Source of the DNA: SSF53 sp036170535
GTDB taxonomy: Bacteria; Spirochaetota; Leptospiria; Leptospirales; Leptonemataceae
Assembly (NCBI GenBank): GCA_036170535.1
Contig: JAVHPJ010000066.1
Coordinates: 1-55,836, forward strand
DNA: 55,836 bases
Direction: 5' to 3'
The notes under the pieces were generated by a model. It was not told the DNA's origin and did no database searches. It saw nothing but the letters and a program-made list of their open reading frames with translations. Position numbers and translations under genes: made by a program. This document shows, piece after piece, positions 1 to 9,157 of the stretch (position 1 is its first letter; each line of letters starts with the position of its first letter).

Positions 1-3000
1 GTCGCCACCTGACCAAAACTTGCTTTGCCGGGCGTCGTGTTGTAGGTCCAACTGGTGACGCCGGCATTGGGATCTGTTACGCGAGTGCGATTGCCGCCGC
101 CGTCGTATTCAACTGTAACGCGTTGGCCGTTCGGTGCGATGGAAGCCGTCATGCGGCCTTGCGCATCGTATTCAAAGGACACGGTCGAACCCGCGCCCGC
201 TCCAATGCCGTCCGTTATTTGAAGAGGCTTCTCGTCCGCATTGTAGTGCGTGCGTTTGCGTACGCCATTGGGAAATTGCGCGGTTACAGTGCGCAAGGCG
301 CCGCTTACGGGCGCCGCGTCGTCATACGCGATGGCCATGGATTGACCGTCGGGCATTGTCTGGCGCACGGGGCGCCCCAGTTCATCGAACTCCGTCGTGT
401 TCCAGTAGGCGGGCGCTCCGCCTGCAGTGTACGGTTTTGAGCTGCGATACGGCCGCCCGGCCGCGTCGTATTCCGTCACGGTCTCGGTCCGCACATCGCC
501 CGCGAGCGTAACCCGTTTGTAAATGCGATTCAGTCCGTCGCGGAACTCAACGGCGCAAGTTTCCTTAATCCAGCCGACCCCATGGTGAACGCAGGCGCGC
601 AGCCAATTGCCGTCGCTTGCGCCGCTGTTCGAATATTCATTGGTCGACTTTCGCAGCCGCCGACCCGTGTTGTCCGTGAGCACGGTCTCCGTAACGCGGC
701 CAAACAAGTCGAGGCTGACGCGCGTGGTTACTCCGTCCGGATCGATGATTTCGACGGGAACGTTGTAGCGATGATCGGTCACGCTGACGGTAACGCGGTC
801 CATTGCGTCGCGAATGCTTACTCCAAATGCGGCGTACATCGGATCGTAGGCGATGGTCTTCGAGAGGCCGTTGGGCCCCGTTTCCTTCGTGATGTTTCCA
901 AAAGAATCATGTTGAAACTGCGTGGGCGCCCAGCCCGAATCCGAGGCGCTGCCCGCATACTGTTCCGTGCGCGTATTCAGGAGACGCGCGCCGAGGCTCC
1001 CCAGTGGCTGGTGATCAAAGTACGTGCGTTTTGCGCTCACCAGCCGGGTGCAACCGGAGTCTCCATAAATGGACTCCTGATATACAAAGCCGATCGCTCG
1101 CGGCGAACTCAGCTGGTTGGCGGCGTCATTTACTTTGCAGCTCGCCTTAACAATTTGCCCGCTGCGGTTCGCCACCGTCTGTATTGTGCGCAGCGCATTG
1201 CCGTATGCGTCTTGCGATTCGGGCGTCGAGCGCGTGGTCGAAACGGCGACGCCGCCGTCATACGCGACTGTTTCCACCACGCCCGGACGCAATTGCAGCG
1301 AAAACGCCAGCTGATCCGCGTCGGAATAACCCGCCTGACAGCCCGCCTCGTTGCATTTATACGGCTGCGGCGCGCCACTTACGGTGCGCGTGCGCAGTTG
1401 GCCGGAAGCCGTGTAACTTTCGGAGAGGCGCGCCTGACGCGCGTGGGTGCGACTCTGATAAAAATACGTCGCGTTGACTTCGCCGGCCATGGTCGTCGCC
1501 GTGACTCGTTCAAAGCCGAGATCCGTCGACGTGCGATAGTCGCCAGGATAAACGCGCGCATTGTAGTACCCAAAGCTCATCGTGTAGTTGGCCCCGCGAC
1601 CGTCGCTGACGCTCTGGCCGGTTACGAGCATTCTGCCGGAGACGTTGGGCACGCCGCAGGGTTGGCCGTAACCGACGCCGCTGGCGCCGCCGCAACTGTC
1701 GACGTTTCTGGCGACGACGCCCGGCGTCAGATTGGCGCGCTGATACGTAATCGTTGAAATTGATCCGACTCCGTTATCCACGGATGTGACCAGATCCTGT
1801 CCGCGGTCGGCGGCAAGATAGACATTGCGCACGAGTCCGTTATTGAGCGGTTCGAGATAGACGATGTCCAGACGCCCATCGCCGTTTACATCTCCCGCGT
1901 GTTCGGCCTTTTTTTGAAAGTCCAGTCGCGTGGAACCCGGCGCCAGCTCCGTCGCCTGGAAGCCGCCGTCGCCCGTGCCAAAATAGGCCGTCGCGCTCAT
2001 AAAAACATCCGTTCCCTTGCGCCGGTAGCCGAGCATGTCCAGCAGGCCGTCGCCGTTTAAGTCCGCAAAACTGCGCACGGACTCGCCCCATTGGGCGCCC
2101 AGATCATTTGTGCGTACGATCGGACTGCCCAGCACGCCGCGCCCGTTGTTAAAGAGAACAATTTGCTCATCGCGCGCGAGGGCCAGGACGTCCGGAGCCC
2201 CATCAGAGTTTACATCAACAAAGCTGATGCGGTAGTCGGACCACTTTCGCGTTACGCTGCGCACGGACGGCCCGTCGCTGAACGCGCCTGTGCCGTCGCC
2301 GAACATTACTGCGCGCGCAAGCGCGTTTTCCGTGCCGTCGATATAGCCGACGGCCAGAATATCCGCGAAGTTGTCGCCGTTCATGTCCAGGAACTGCACC
2401 TGCATTTTCGCCCAGACGCCTTGCAGGGTCGGCTGCGGACGGTTCAACTGGAGACCAAAAGTTCCGTTGGGTCTGGCGATCCAGACTTTCGTAGAGAGCG
2501 TATACAGCGGCGCCTCTGCGTCGAGGTCGCGACTGGTGTTGGGCGCAATCAGGTCGGTAAGACCGTCGCCGTTAATGTCGGCGGTCTGCGGATTGCGATA
2601 GTACTCGCCGCGCAGCCAGTCGATATCCGCGCCGTCCGCGCTGGCCGCCTCGCGAAACGTTCCGTCGCCGTTGCTCAAATATGTATAACGTCTGACGCGC
2701 GCGTTGCGCGATTCCCAACCGACATCGATCAACGTTTTGCACATGACGACCAGATCGGTCATGCCATCGCCGTTAAACTCGCCGGGGAAAATATGCGGAC
2801 ACTCATTGGGCTTTAATGCGCTGCCGCCCTGATCATACGCGCCCAGACGAAAACTGCCGTCCCCGTTCGATAGATACACGACTCTCCGCAAGGGCGCATT
2901 GGGCCAGCTCGAGTCGGCGGTTTTCCAACCATCATACCACCCGAGTATGTCGGACGCGCCGTCGCCGTTTACGTCTGCGAGGGTGAATCGGAACGAACGC

Positions 3001-3983
3001 AAATCCGCGCCCGGCGACCCCGAGGAGTCGCCGGCGGTTTCTATAAATTCCGGAAGAGCGGCGCTTGCGCTCCAGCCGAAGGTCGCCGTCGATTTCACAG
3101 CGCTCCCGTCCGATCCGTATTCCTGGACGGCCGCCAGCAAACTCCGTCCCGAACCCGCCGACTGCGCATACGTCAACGCGTAGCGGCGCACCAGCGAGCC
3201 GCCCGAACGCACGCTCACAGCGCGCAGTCGTTTGACACTGCTCCACGCGACGCCGTGCGACGCCCCGGCGCGCACGTCGGGACGACTTTCCCAGTCAAAC
3301 TCGATCGTGCGATACGCGACCACGCCCGGAACAACATTGTAGCGGATGAGCGCCGGACTGAGCATGCCCGGATTCGCCTGCGCATCATATTCAATGACGT
3401 AGGCGTTGCCCCGCGCATCTTCCACTCGCGAGAGCGCCCAGGTCAGCACGGCGCCGGTCGACGCGTTGGCTTCAATCCGCGAGTTCGAAGAGACGCCGTA
3501 ATAATGCGTGGATCCATCCGCGTTGCGAACGGTCCACATGCACGGGCCGTTGCCGCAATTTCCTGACGGTTCATAGCGCGCCCAGTCGGTTGCGACCGAA
3601 TGATAATAAGCCGCCGTTCCGCTGACATCGACCAGTCGCCCGCCGGGGCCCGAATACGTGTCGTGCGCGTCGAAGCTTACCGGACGCCCGAATGCCGTTC
3701 GCGAGATAACCGGAAAACCCGACAGGCTCCAGCCGACGCCAGCCTGCCCGTTGCCCGCATCGGAGCTGTAGCGGAGAGCGATGTCCGGCCGCATGCCGGC
3801 CGCGCCAGGCGGCGCCTCAATCGAAAGAGTATTCGTGTAGGCGCCCTGTGCGCTCAACCCGGCGCCGTAGAACAACGCAACTGCACACAGGCCCGCGGCC
3901 GCAATTCGCCTGGTCCAACGCCAGCCGGCTGACGGCTTCCTCGCAAAACGCTCCAGGCTGATCCGAACACTGATCGACGACAT
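1..3983 (-). CDS. SpvB/FG-GAP/RHS-repeat secreted protein (3' end outside window)
   Basis: An open minus-strand frame runs from an ATG at 3983 off the left edge (at least 1327 residues). The ATG has a good ribosome site, AAGGAG about 8 nt upstream. Residues about 25-47 form a signal peptide ending LSAQG. The next stretch (PPGAAGMRPDIALRYSS, then GVGWSLSGFPVISR) is the hallmark of the SpvB domain found in insecticidal-toxin TcB and RHS proteins. At least seven FG-GAP type calcium-binding motifs of the form DVNGDGxxDIL follow, encoded near 2960, 2770, 2565, 2375, 2205, 2055 and 1875. Below about 1750 come RHS/YD-type repeats such as EYDGGGNRTRVTDP. Family knowledge: such proteins are large exported shells that often carry a variable C-terminal toxin or adhesin tip. 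The tip is not in this window, so function stays open. Confidence 0.9.
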   Translation of the reverse strand, partial: MSSISVRISLERFARKPSAGWRWTRRIAAAGLCAVALFYGAGLSAQGAYTNTLSIEAPPGAAGMRPDIALRYSSDAGNGQAGVGWSLSGFPVISRTAFGRPVSFDAHDTYSGPGGRLVDVSGTAAYYHSVATDWARYEPSGNCGNGPCMWTVRNADGSTHYYGVSSNSRIEANASTGAVLTWALSRVEDARGNAYVIEYDAQANPGMLSPALIRYNVVPGVVAYRTIEFDWESRPDVRAGASHGVAWSSVKRLRAVSVRSGGSLVRRYALTYAQSAGSGRSLLAAVQEYGSDGSAVKSTATFGWSASAALPEFIETAGDSSGSPGADLRSFRFTLADVNGDGASDILGWYDGWKTADSSWPNAPLRRVVYLSNGDGSFRLGAYDQGGSALKPNECPHIFPGEFNGDGMTDLVVMCKTLIDVGWESRNARVRRYTYLSNGDGTFREAASADGADIDWLRGEYYRNPQTADINGDGLTDLIAPNTSRDLDAEAPLYTLSTKVWIARPNGTFGLQLNRPQPTLQGVWAKMQVQFLDMNGDNFADILAVGYIDGTENALARAVMFGDGTGAFSDGPSVRSVTRKWSDYRISFVDVNSDGAPDVLALARDEQIVLFNNGRGVLGSPIVRTNDLGAQWGESVRSFADLNGDGLLDMLGYRRKGTDVFMSATAYFGTGDGGFQATELAPGSTRLDFQKKAEHAGDVNGDGRLDIVYLEPLNNGLVRNVYLAADRGQDLVTSVDNGVGSISTITYQRANLTPGVVARNVDSCGGASGVGYGQPCGVPNVSGRMLVTGQSVSDGRGANYTMSFGYYNARVYPGDYRTSTDLGFERVTATTMAGEVNATYFYQSRTHARQARLSESYTASGQLRTRTVSGAPQPYKCNEAGCQAGYSDADQLAFSLQLRPGVVETVAYDGGVAVSTTRSTPESQDAYGNALRTIQTVANRSGQIVKASCKVNDAANQLSSPRAIGFVYQESIYGDSGCTRLVSAKRTYFDHQPLGSLGARLLNTRTEQYAGSASDSGWAPTQFQHDSFGNITKETGPNGLSKTIAYDPMYAAFGVSIRDAMDRVTVSVTDHRYNVPVEIIDPDGVTTRVSLDLFGRVTETVLTDNTGRRLRKSTNEYSNSGASDGNWLRACVHHGVGWIKETCAVEFRDGLNRIYKRVTLAGDVRTETVTEYDAAGRPYRSSKPYTAGGAPAYWNTTEFDELGRPVRQTMPDGQSMAIAYDDAAPVSGALRTVTAQFPNGVRKRTHYNADEKPLQITDGIGAGAGSTVSFEYDAQGRMTASIAPNGQRVTVEYDGGGNRTRVTDPNAGVTSWTYNTTPGKASFGQVA

Positions 3984-4120
3984 GACGCTCTCCTTGCAGC
4001 CCGGCGTCGCTTGCGCCGGACGATGCTGTTTGGGGAGCCCTATTGCAACGACCGTGCCGGAGAGCCGGCCGCGCACGCCGGAGGAAACCGGGGGCGCAGC
4101 CGCATCAAAATTCAGGTAAA

Positions 4121-4150
4121 TCTATAAAAAACACAAAGGATTTCGCGCAA
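4121..4150 (-). promoter_or_regulatory. Possible promoter of the RHS gene
   Basis: In the AT-rich part of the 287-base gap between the TolC-like gene and the RHS gene, the minus strand shows a -10-like TATAGA (4121-4126), 18 bases after a weak -35-like TTGCGC (4145-4150). It would leave a leader of roughly 130 bases before the ATG at 3983. The -10 is good and the -35 poor, so this is a candidate only. Confidence 0.25.
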
Positions 4151-4195
4151 AAACAAGAGCCGCCGCCCGGGCTGCCGAACCTGATCAACGCAAGC

Positions 4196-4247
4196 GGTCA
4201 AAGTTTCGCCGGCGGAATACTGCGCACCGGTCAGAGTTTCGCCGGCG
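4196..4247. repeat. Two 19-bp direct repeats 33 bp apart
   Basis: GGTCAAAGTTTCGCCGGCG (4196-4214) recurs as GGTCAGAGTTTCGCCGGCG (4229-4247), 18 of 19 bases identical, just downstream of the TolC-like stop codon. It lies in non-coding sequence by my reading. It could be a duplicated protein-binding or processing site, or a chance local duplication. Confidence 0.6.
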
Positions 4248-4270
4248 CCGAACCGGCCGGCGGCGGTTGT

Positions 4271-5803
4271 TCAGGGCCTCGCCAGGTCGGCAAGACCATA
4301 TCGCTCGAGCAGGGAGTTGCGCGCGATTTCGTAGCGCACAATGGAGATATTATAGTTCACCTTCGCCTGGAAGAACTCGTTACGGGCGCCGGCCAGCGAA
4401 TCGAGAGCGTTCTTCAGCGATACCGCATCGTAACGTCCGCGCCGATAGCGATCCAGCACTGCGGCGTAGAAGCGTTCCGTCTGTCGCATTGCCGCACGCG
4501 TGCGCTCGAGCGAGTCATGACCCAGTTCGACGCGTTCGCGCGCCGCGCTCAGTTCATCCTCGATGTTGCGTCGCAGCGTCTGCATCTGAATTTCCAGACG
4601 CTCAATCTCCAGGCGCGCGTTGCGCGCCGCCACGCTGCGTCCCTCGTCCCAGAGCGGCGCCGTCAGCGCCAGCTCCACGCGTGATTCGGGAAACCGCCCG
4701 CGGCCCAACTCGGAGGAGAAGGCCTCGCGCGCGTGACGATCCTGATCGCGCGTACTGTACGTGCCGGACGCCGTGAGCGAGGGCCAGCGATCATTTTCGG
4801 AGATCTCCGCTTGCAAGCGGGCATTTTCGAGCTCCATTCGCGCAATTTTCAAGTCCGCTCTATGTTCCAGAGCTTGTTGCAGGTCCTCCTCAAGAGGATT
4901 GGCGCGCATTGCCGTTTCAATAAGTCCGGCGTCGATTTTCAGCGGGTGGTCGGCCGGATAATCCAGACGCGCAAGCAAAGCGCGCCGGGCCGCGCTGCTT
5001 TCGGCGATCTGGTTGTTAACCCGTGCGCGGCTTTGCTCCGCAAGCGCTGTCCACTGATTGAGTTCCCAGGGATCGGCGAGACCCAGCGCCGTCTTTTGCA
5101 CCGTAATGCGCCGTAGAAGTTCGGCATTCTGTAAAAGGGTTTGCGCCGTATCAAGATTGTCCTGAGCCAGCGCGTAGTTCCAGAAATCCGTCAGCGTGGC
5201 CGCCGCCAGTTCGCTCAACGCCAGTTCGGCCGCATTGACGGCGACCCGCGATTGATTGCGGGCGATCTCGTCCAATCGCCGCTCGCTGTATCCAAAGGCG
5301 TTCCGCAACAACTCCTGCCGCAACGTAAACGCTACAGCCGCGGTGTGCAGCGGCGGCTGGGCCAGGCTGGCCAGCAGATCGCTACTCGCTGCATCGGCGG
5401 TTTCTCCGGCGTTAGTATCATTGCGAGCGTCGCTTGCGGCAATTTCAAAATACGTCCCTGTTGAAAACCGGCGCGAAAGGCTCGCGGTGTAAACGTCGTT
5501 GTAAGTGCGATCGCCGCTGAACGTCGTGTTTGCACTCGTCGGATCGCGGCGCACTTCGCCGGAATACGAAAGTCCGATCGTTGGCGCGTACTGCGATTGA
5601 TTGAGCGCATAAGCTGTATCCGCCGTGCGCAGTTCGATCATACGAATGCGCCAGTCCGGACCGTTTGCGACCAGACGCTGCAGCGCCGCTTCGATGTTGA
5701 GCGTCTCGCCATCCGCGAAATTCGCCGCCGGCGCCAGCGCGGCGATCGCCAGCAGCAGCGTCGCCGCAACGCGCCGCACGCGTTTCGTTTGTTCAACGGT
5801 CAT
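4271..5803 (-). CDS. TolC-family outer membrane efflux protein
   Basis: 510 aa, within the usual 450-520 of TolC-like channels. The N-terminus (residues 1-30) is a signal peptide rich in Ala and Leu ending near NFADG. Two similar halves of long amphipathic helices follow, with beta segments such as APTIGLSYSGEVRRD and RWPSLTASGTYSTRD, the pattern of an outer membrane/periplasmic export duct. Its ATG overlaps the TGA of the upstream RND pump gene (shared ATGA), so the two are translationally coupled and probably one export system. No lipobox cysteine is seen. The substrate cannot be deduced. I give no symbol because many TolC/CusC/NodT-type paralogues exist. Confidence 0.93.
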   Translation of the reverse strand: MTVEQTKRVRRVAATLLLAIAALAPAANFADGETLNIEAALQRLVANGPDWRIRMIELRTADTAYALNQSQYAPTIGLSYSGEVRRDPTSANTTFSGDRTYNDVYTASLSRRFSTGTYFEIAASDARNDTNAGETADAASSDLLASLAQPPLHTAAVAFTLRQELLRNAFGYSERRLDEIARNQSRVAVNAAELALSELAAATLTDFWNYALAQDNLDTAQTLLQNAELLRRITVQKTALGLADPWELNQWTALAEQSRARVNNQIAESSAARRALLARLDYPADHPLKIDAGLIETAMRANPLEEDLQQALEHRADLKIARMELENARLQAEISENDRWPSLTASGTYSTRDQDRHAREAFSSELGRGRFPESRVELALTAPLWDEGRSVAARNARLEIERLEIQMQTLRRNIEDELSAARERVELGHDSLERTRAAMRQTERFYAAVLDRYRRGRYDAVSLKNALDSLAGARNEFFQAKVNYNISIVRYEIARNSLLERYGLADLARP

Positions 5804-8800
5804 GTACGGCTCCCCCGGCCTGCGAGCGACGCGGCGGCGCGCGCATCTTCCAGCGCCAGCGTCTCCCCGACCTGAATAAAGCGCTGCTCGCGCCGCACGC
5901 GCATCCGATCAATCCAGCCGAAAAGCGCTGGCGCCACCAACAGCGTCACCAGAGTTGAAATGATCAATCCGCCGATGATTACAATTCCCATCGACATCCG
6001 CAGGCGGCCCACCTCGCCAAGGCCCAGGGCCATCGGAAGCGTACCGGCGATCATGGCAAAAGTAGTCATCAAAATCGGGCGCAAGCGATGCGTTCCCGCG
6101 TGGCGAATGGCGGCGTCGCGATCTTCTCCAGCGCGCACCCTTTGCAGCGCATGATCGACCAGCAGAATGGAATTTTTTACTACGAGCCCCAGCAGCATGA
6201 TTACGCCAATCATGCTGAAAATATTCATTTGCTGTCCGGTGATGGCGAGCGCGAGAAAGGCGCCGGAAACCGCCGGCGGTATCGCCGCGAGAATAGTAAA
6301 GGGCGTCAGAAAGGATTCGTAGAGCGCCGCGAGCGTCAGATAGATCATGAGTATCGCGAACGCGAAAGCGATCAGTATGTTGGACATCAGGTCGGCGAGG
6401 TCTTCGGCCGAGCCTACAAACTGATATTCAATGCCGTCCGGCGGCGGCAGTTCCCGTTCAACTATGCGTTCGGCATATTGCATCGCAGATCCAAGCGCGC
6501 CGTCCGGGGCAAGATTGGCTTCAATTTGCACTACACGCGAACGGTCCTCGCGATTAATTGCGGCCGGGCCGGCGACACGGGCGCCTTCCGCGAGCGCGGA
6601 AAGCGGGACAAGTCGACCCTGCACGTTAGGCACGCGAATTTCCTGAAAGTCGCGATCCAGCCGCCGCGCGTCGGGCGCTGCGCGCAGGCGCACATCGTAT
6701 TCGATGCCGCCCTGGTTCAACTGCGCCACAACGTCGCCCGCGGCCTGATAACGCAGCTCCTGTGCGGCCGCGCCGGAACTCACCCCGGCCAGTTGCATCC
6801 GCTGCGGCATAAATTGAATTTGAAACTCCGGCTTGCCTTCGCGATAGTCGACATCCACGTCCAGAAGATCTGGCGACTCGCGCAGTCGCGTCGCCAACTG
6901 TTGCGAATAGCGTTCTACGGCCGCCAGATCGTCGCCGCGCAGGTTCAATTGAAACGGCGCGCCGCCGCCCCCGCCTTGTTCCTCAAAACGCGGACGCAAG
7001 TGAGCAAATTCGCCAAACCAGCCGCGAATTTCATTTTTGACTTCCGTGGTGCTGCGCTCGCGTTCGTTGTAGGGCGCAAGGCGCACGTAAATCTGCGCCT
7101 TGTTCTTTTCGAAGTTCTGTCCGCCCGCCGTCACCGTCATCAGACGAACGTCATTCAGCGACTTGATGCGTTCTTCCAGCTTCAAAGCCGCAGCGCCGGT
7201 CGCTTCGAGCGCGGCGCCGGGCGGCAGTTCCAGTCCGATCGTAAATTCACCCGCGTCGGCGTCGGGAAAGAAGTCGAGTTTTACAAAGGCGAGCGATCCC
7301 AGGCTGATTATAAACACGCCAAGCGCGCCGAGCGCCGTCGTCCGCGGGAAACGCAACGCCCAATTTAACGCCGCTCCGTACAGTCGCTCCAACTTCGTTT
7401 GAAACGCGTCAAAGGCGCGCACCAGTCGATTTGGAGCGTCGCGCGTTTTACCGGAATAATATGCGGAGAGCATTGGCGCAATAAACAGCCCGTCGAACAA
7501 GCTGATCACGAGCGCAAAAACGACGGTAAGACCGAACTGACGAAAAAACTGACCGACCATTCCGCCCAGAAAGGAAACCGGCAAGAACACGGCGATCACG
7601 GTGAGCGTCGTCGCGACTACGGCCATGGCGACTTCGTTTACGCCTTGTTCGGACGCGATATGCGGAGGCAGTCCGTCTTCGAGTTTGCGAAAAATGTTCT
7701 CGCGCACCACGATCGCATCGTCCACCAGAAGGCCGACCGCCAGCGTAAGCGCAAGCAGGGTCATGATATTGACGGTAAATCCCGCAACGTACATTAATAT
7801 GAATGCGCCGAGTAAACTGTTGGGCAGAGCGAGTCCGGTGATAATTGTAGAGCGCAGATTCCCCAGGAATAAATACACCACGACAACGGTCAGCGCGATG
7901 CCGAGCAGGATGTGTCCGCGCACGTCGGCGATGTTGATGCGCACATCATGCGCGCCGTCGTAGACCAGTTCAAGCTGCGGTTTCCCGGGCAGTTTCGCCA
8001 GATCCTCATTCAACGCGAGCATGCGCTTCTGCACCGCGTCCGCCACTGCCACGGTGTTGGCGCCGGACTTTCGATAAACCTCCAGGAACAGCGCGGGCTG
8101 CGAGGCGGGCGGCGACTGTGCGGCTAATTGATCCGCCGCACGCAGATCGAACCAACCCGCGAAGAACGAGCGCGATTCCGGCGCCGGCGCGCGATACAGA
8201 TAGCCGCGCGTCTGTTCGTCTTCCAGGCCGTCGTACACTCGCGCCACCTGATCCAGCGTAACCGACTGGCCGATGTCGCCAAAGGCGACAACGACGTCTT
8301 TGATTTGTTCGATTGTAGAAAACTGCGCAACGTTGCGGTAAGCGATTTCGCGCTCGCCGACCGGTATGGTTCCCAGCGGCGCATTGCGACCGCTGTCGCG
8401 CAGACTGGCGGCGATCGTCGTTGCGGAAAGATCATAGGCGCGCAAACGGTCTCGATCCAGCTCCACCTGGATTTCGCGCCGACGCCCGCCGACGATGTTC
8501 ACCACGCCCACATCCGGAACCTGATCGAGACGCGGTTTGACGCGTTCTTTCGCAATGTCGTAAAGTTTAGCCGGCGGCAGATCGGCGGAGAGCGCAATGC
8601 GCGCAATCGGCATGTCGGACAAATCGAAGCGCATGATCTGCGACTCTTCGGCGTCTTCCGGGAAACGCACGCGCACCCGCGCCACACGATCGCGCGCCTG
8701 CTGCTCGGCGTCCTTCACGTCCGTCTCAAGCGTGAACTCGAGCAGGACCACGGACACGCCGTCCAGGTTCTGCGAGCGAATCGTCTTTAAGCCGGACAGC

Positions 8801-9018
8801 GAGCCGAGTTCATCTTCCAGAGGGCGCGATATGAGTTCTTCGATTTCTTGCGGCCCGGCGCCGGGATACTGCGTCGTAATCGAAATGCTCGGAAAGTTCA
8901 CCTCCGGATACAGGTCCACGCCCATCCGACTCAGCGCAAAAGCTCCTGTCCCCGTGAGGAGCGCGACCAGGCTCAGGAGCAGCACCGGTCGCCGGATCGA
9001 GAATCGCCCAATATTCAT
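5800..9018 (-). CDS. RND-family efflux pump (AcrB/HAE1-like inner membrane transporter)
   Basis: 1072 aa, the family's usual size. The start NIGRFSIRRPVLLLSLVAL is the typical RND first helix. The TM4 proton-relay aspartates are present as D433-D434 in GLLVDDAIVVREN, which favours the HAE1/AcrB type. The C-terminal half repeats the architecture (for example FSMIGVIMLLGLVVKN). A short insertion near residues 272-308 (rich in Ala, Pro and Ser) lies in the periplasmic part. The gene is the first of a coupled pair with the TolC-like channel and sits 139 bases downstream of the TetR gene. No membrane-fusion (adaptor) gene is present between or beside them, although tripartite RND pumps normally need one. 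The start codon has GAGG about 7 nt upstream. Confidence 0.95.
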   Translation of the reverse strand: MNIGRFSIRRPVLLLSLVALLTGTGAFALSRMGVDLYPEVNFPSISITTQYPGAGPQEIEELISRPLEDELGSLSGLKTIRSQNLDGVSVVLLEFTLETDVKDAEQQARDRVARVRVRFPEDAEESQIMRFDLSDMPIARIALSADLPPAKLYDIAKERVKPRLDQVPDVGVVNIVGGRRREIQVELDRDRLRAYDLSATTIAASLRDSGRNAPLGTIPVGEREIAYRNVAQFSTIEQIKDVVVAFGDIGQSVTLDQVARVYDGLEDEQTRGYLYRAPAPESRSFFAGWFDLRAADQLAAQSPPASQPALFLEVYRKSGANTVAVADAVQKRMLALNEDLAKLPGKPQLELVYDGAHDVRINIADVRGHILLGIALTVVVVYLFLGNLRSTIITGLALPNSLLGAFILMYVAGFTVNIMTLLALTLAVGLLVDDAIVVRENIFRKLEDGLPPHIASEQGVNEVAMAVVATTLTVIAVFLPVSFLGGMVGQFFRQFGLTVVFALVISLFDGLFIAPMLSAYYSGKTRDAPNRLVRAFDAFQTKLERLYGAALNWALRFPRTTALGALGVFIISLGSLAFVKLDFFPDADAGEFTIGLELPPGAALEATGAAALKLEERIKSLNDVRLMTVTAGGQNFEKNKAQIYVRLAPYNERERSTTEVKNEIRGWFGEFAHLRPRFEEQGGGGGAPFQLNLRGDDLAAVERYSQQLATRLRESPDLLDVDVDYREGKPEFQIQFMPQRMQLAGVSSGAAAQELRYQAAGDVVAQLNQGGIEYDVRLRAAPDARRLDRDFQEIRVPNVQGRLVPLSALAEGARVAGPAAINREDRSRVVQIEANLAPDGALGSAMQYAERIVERELPPPDGIEYQFVGSAEDLADLMSNILIAFAFAILMIYLTLAALYESFLTPFTILAAIPPAVSGAFLALAITGQQMNIFSMIGVIMLLGLVVKNSILLVDHALQRVRAGEDRDAAIRHAGTHRLRPILMTTFAMIAGTLPMALGLGEVGRLRMSMGIVIIGGLIISTLVTLLVAPALFGWIDRMRVRREQRFIQVGETLALEDARAAASLAGRGSRT

Positions 9019-9061
9019 AAAATTGCCTCAGGTCCTGTAGCTTCATGGCATACCTGCCGGA

Positions 9062-9110
9062 TTAGTCTCAGAACTAACCCTTCCGAGGCAAAAAAGTTAG
9101 CCGACTAACT
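9062..9110. promoter_or_regulatory. Double inverted-repeat operator, probably for the TetR regulator
   Basis: Two inverted repeats sit in the gap between the TetR gene and the RND pump. TTAGT-N6-ACTAA covers 9062-9077, and AGTTAG-CCGA-CTAACT covers 9095-9110 with perfect 6-bp arms. They share the TTAG/CTAA half-site. Length and position fit a TetR/AcrR-type operator that would control the pump-channel operon. Binding by the adjacent regulator is inferred. Confidence 0.6.
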
Positions 9111-9157
9111 AACGGCAAGTCCAAAGCGCACCAAAGGGGCGGGAACGGGCGAAAATT

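Noticed and set aside
582..1757. 391-codon plus-strand frame opposite the RHS gene
   Set aside because: Arg/Ala-rich translation with no motif; the minus strand carries clear RHS and SpvB motifs in one continuous frame.
4149..4173. Possible terminator after the TolC-like gene on the minus strand
   Set aside because: Only a 4-bp stem before the T-rich stretch; too weak to call.
6088..7368. 426-codon plus-strand frame opposite the RND pump
   Set aside because: Antisense shadow of a gene with conserved motifs; biased composition typical of high-GC complement frames.
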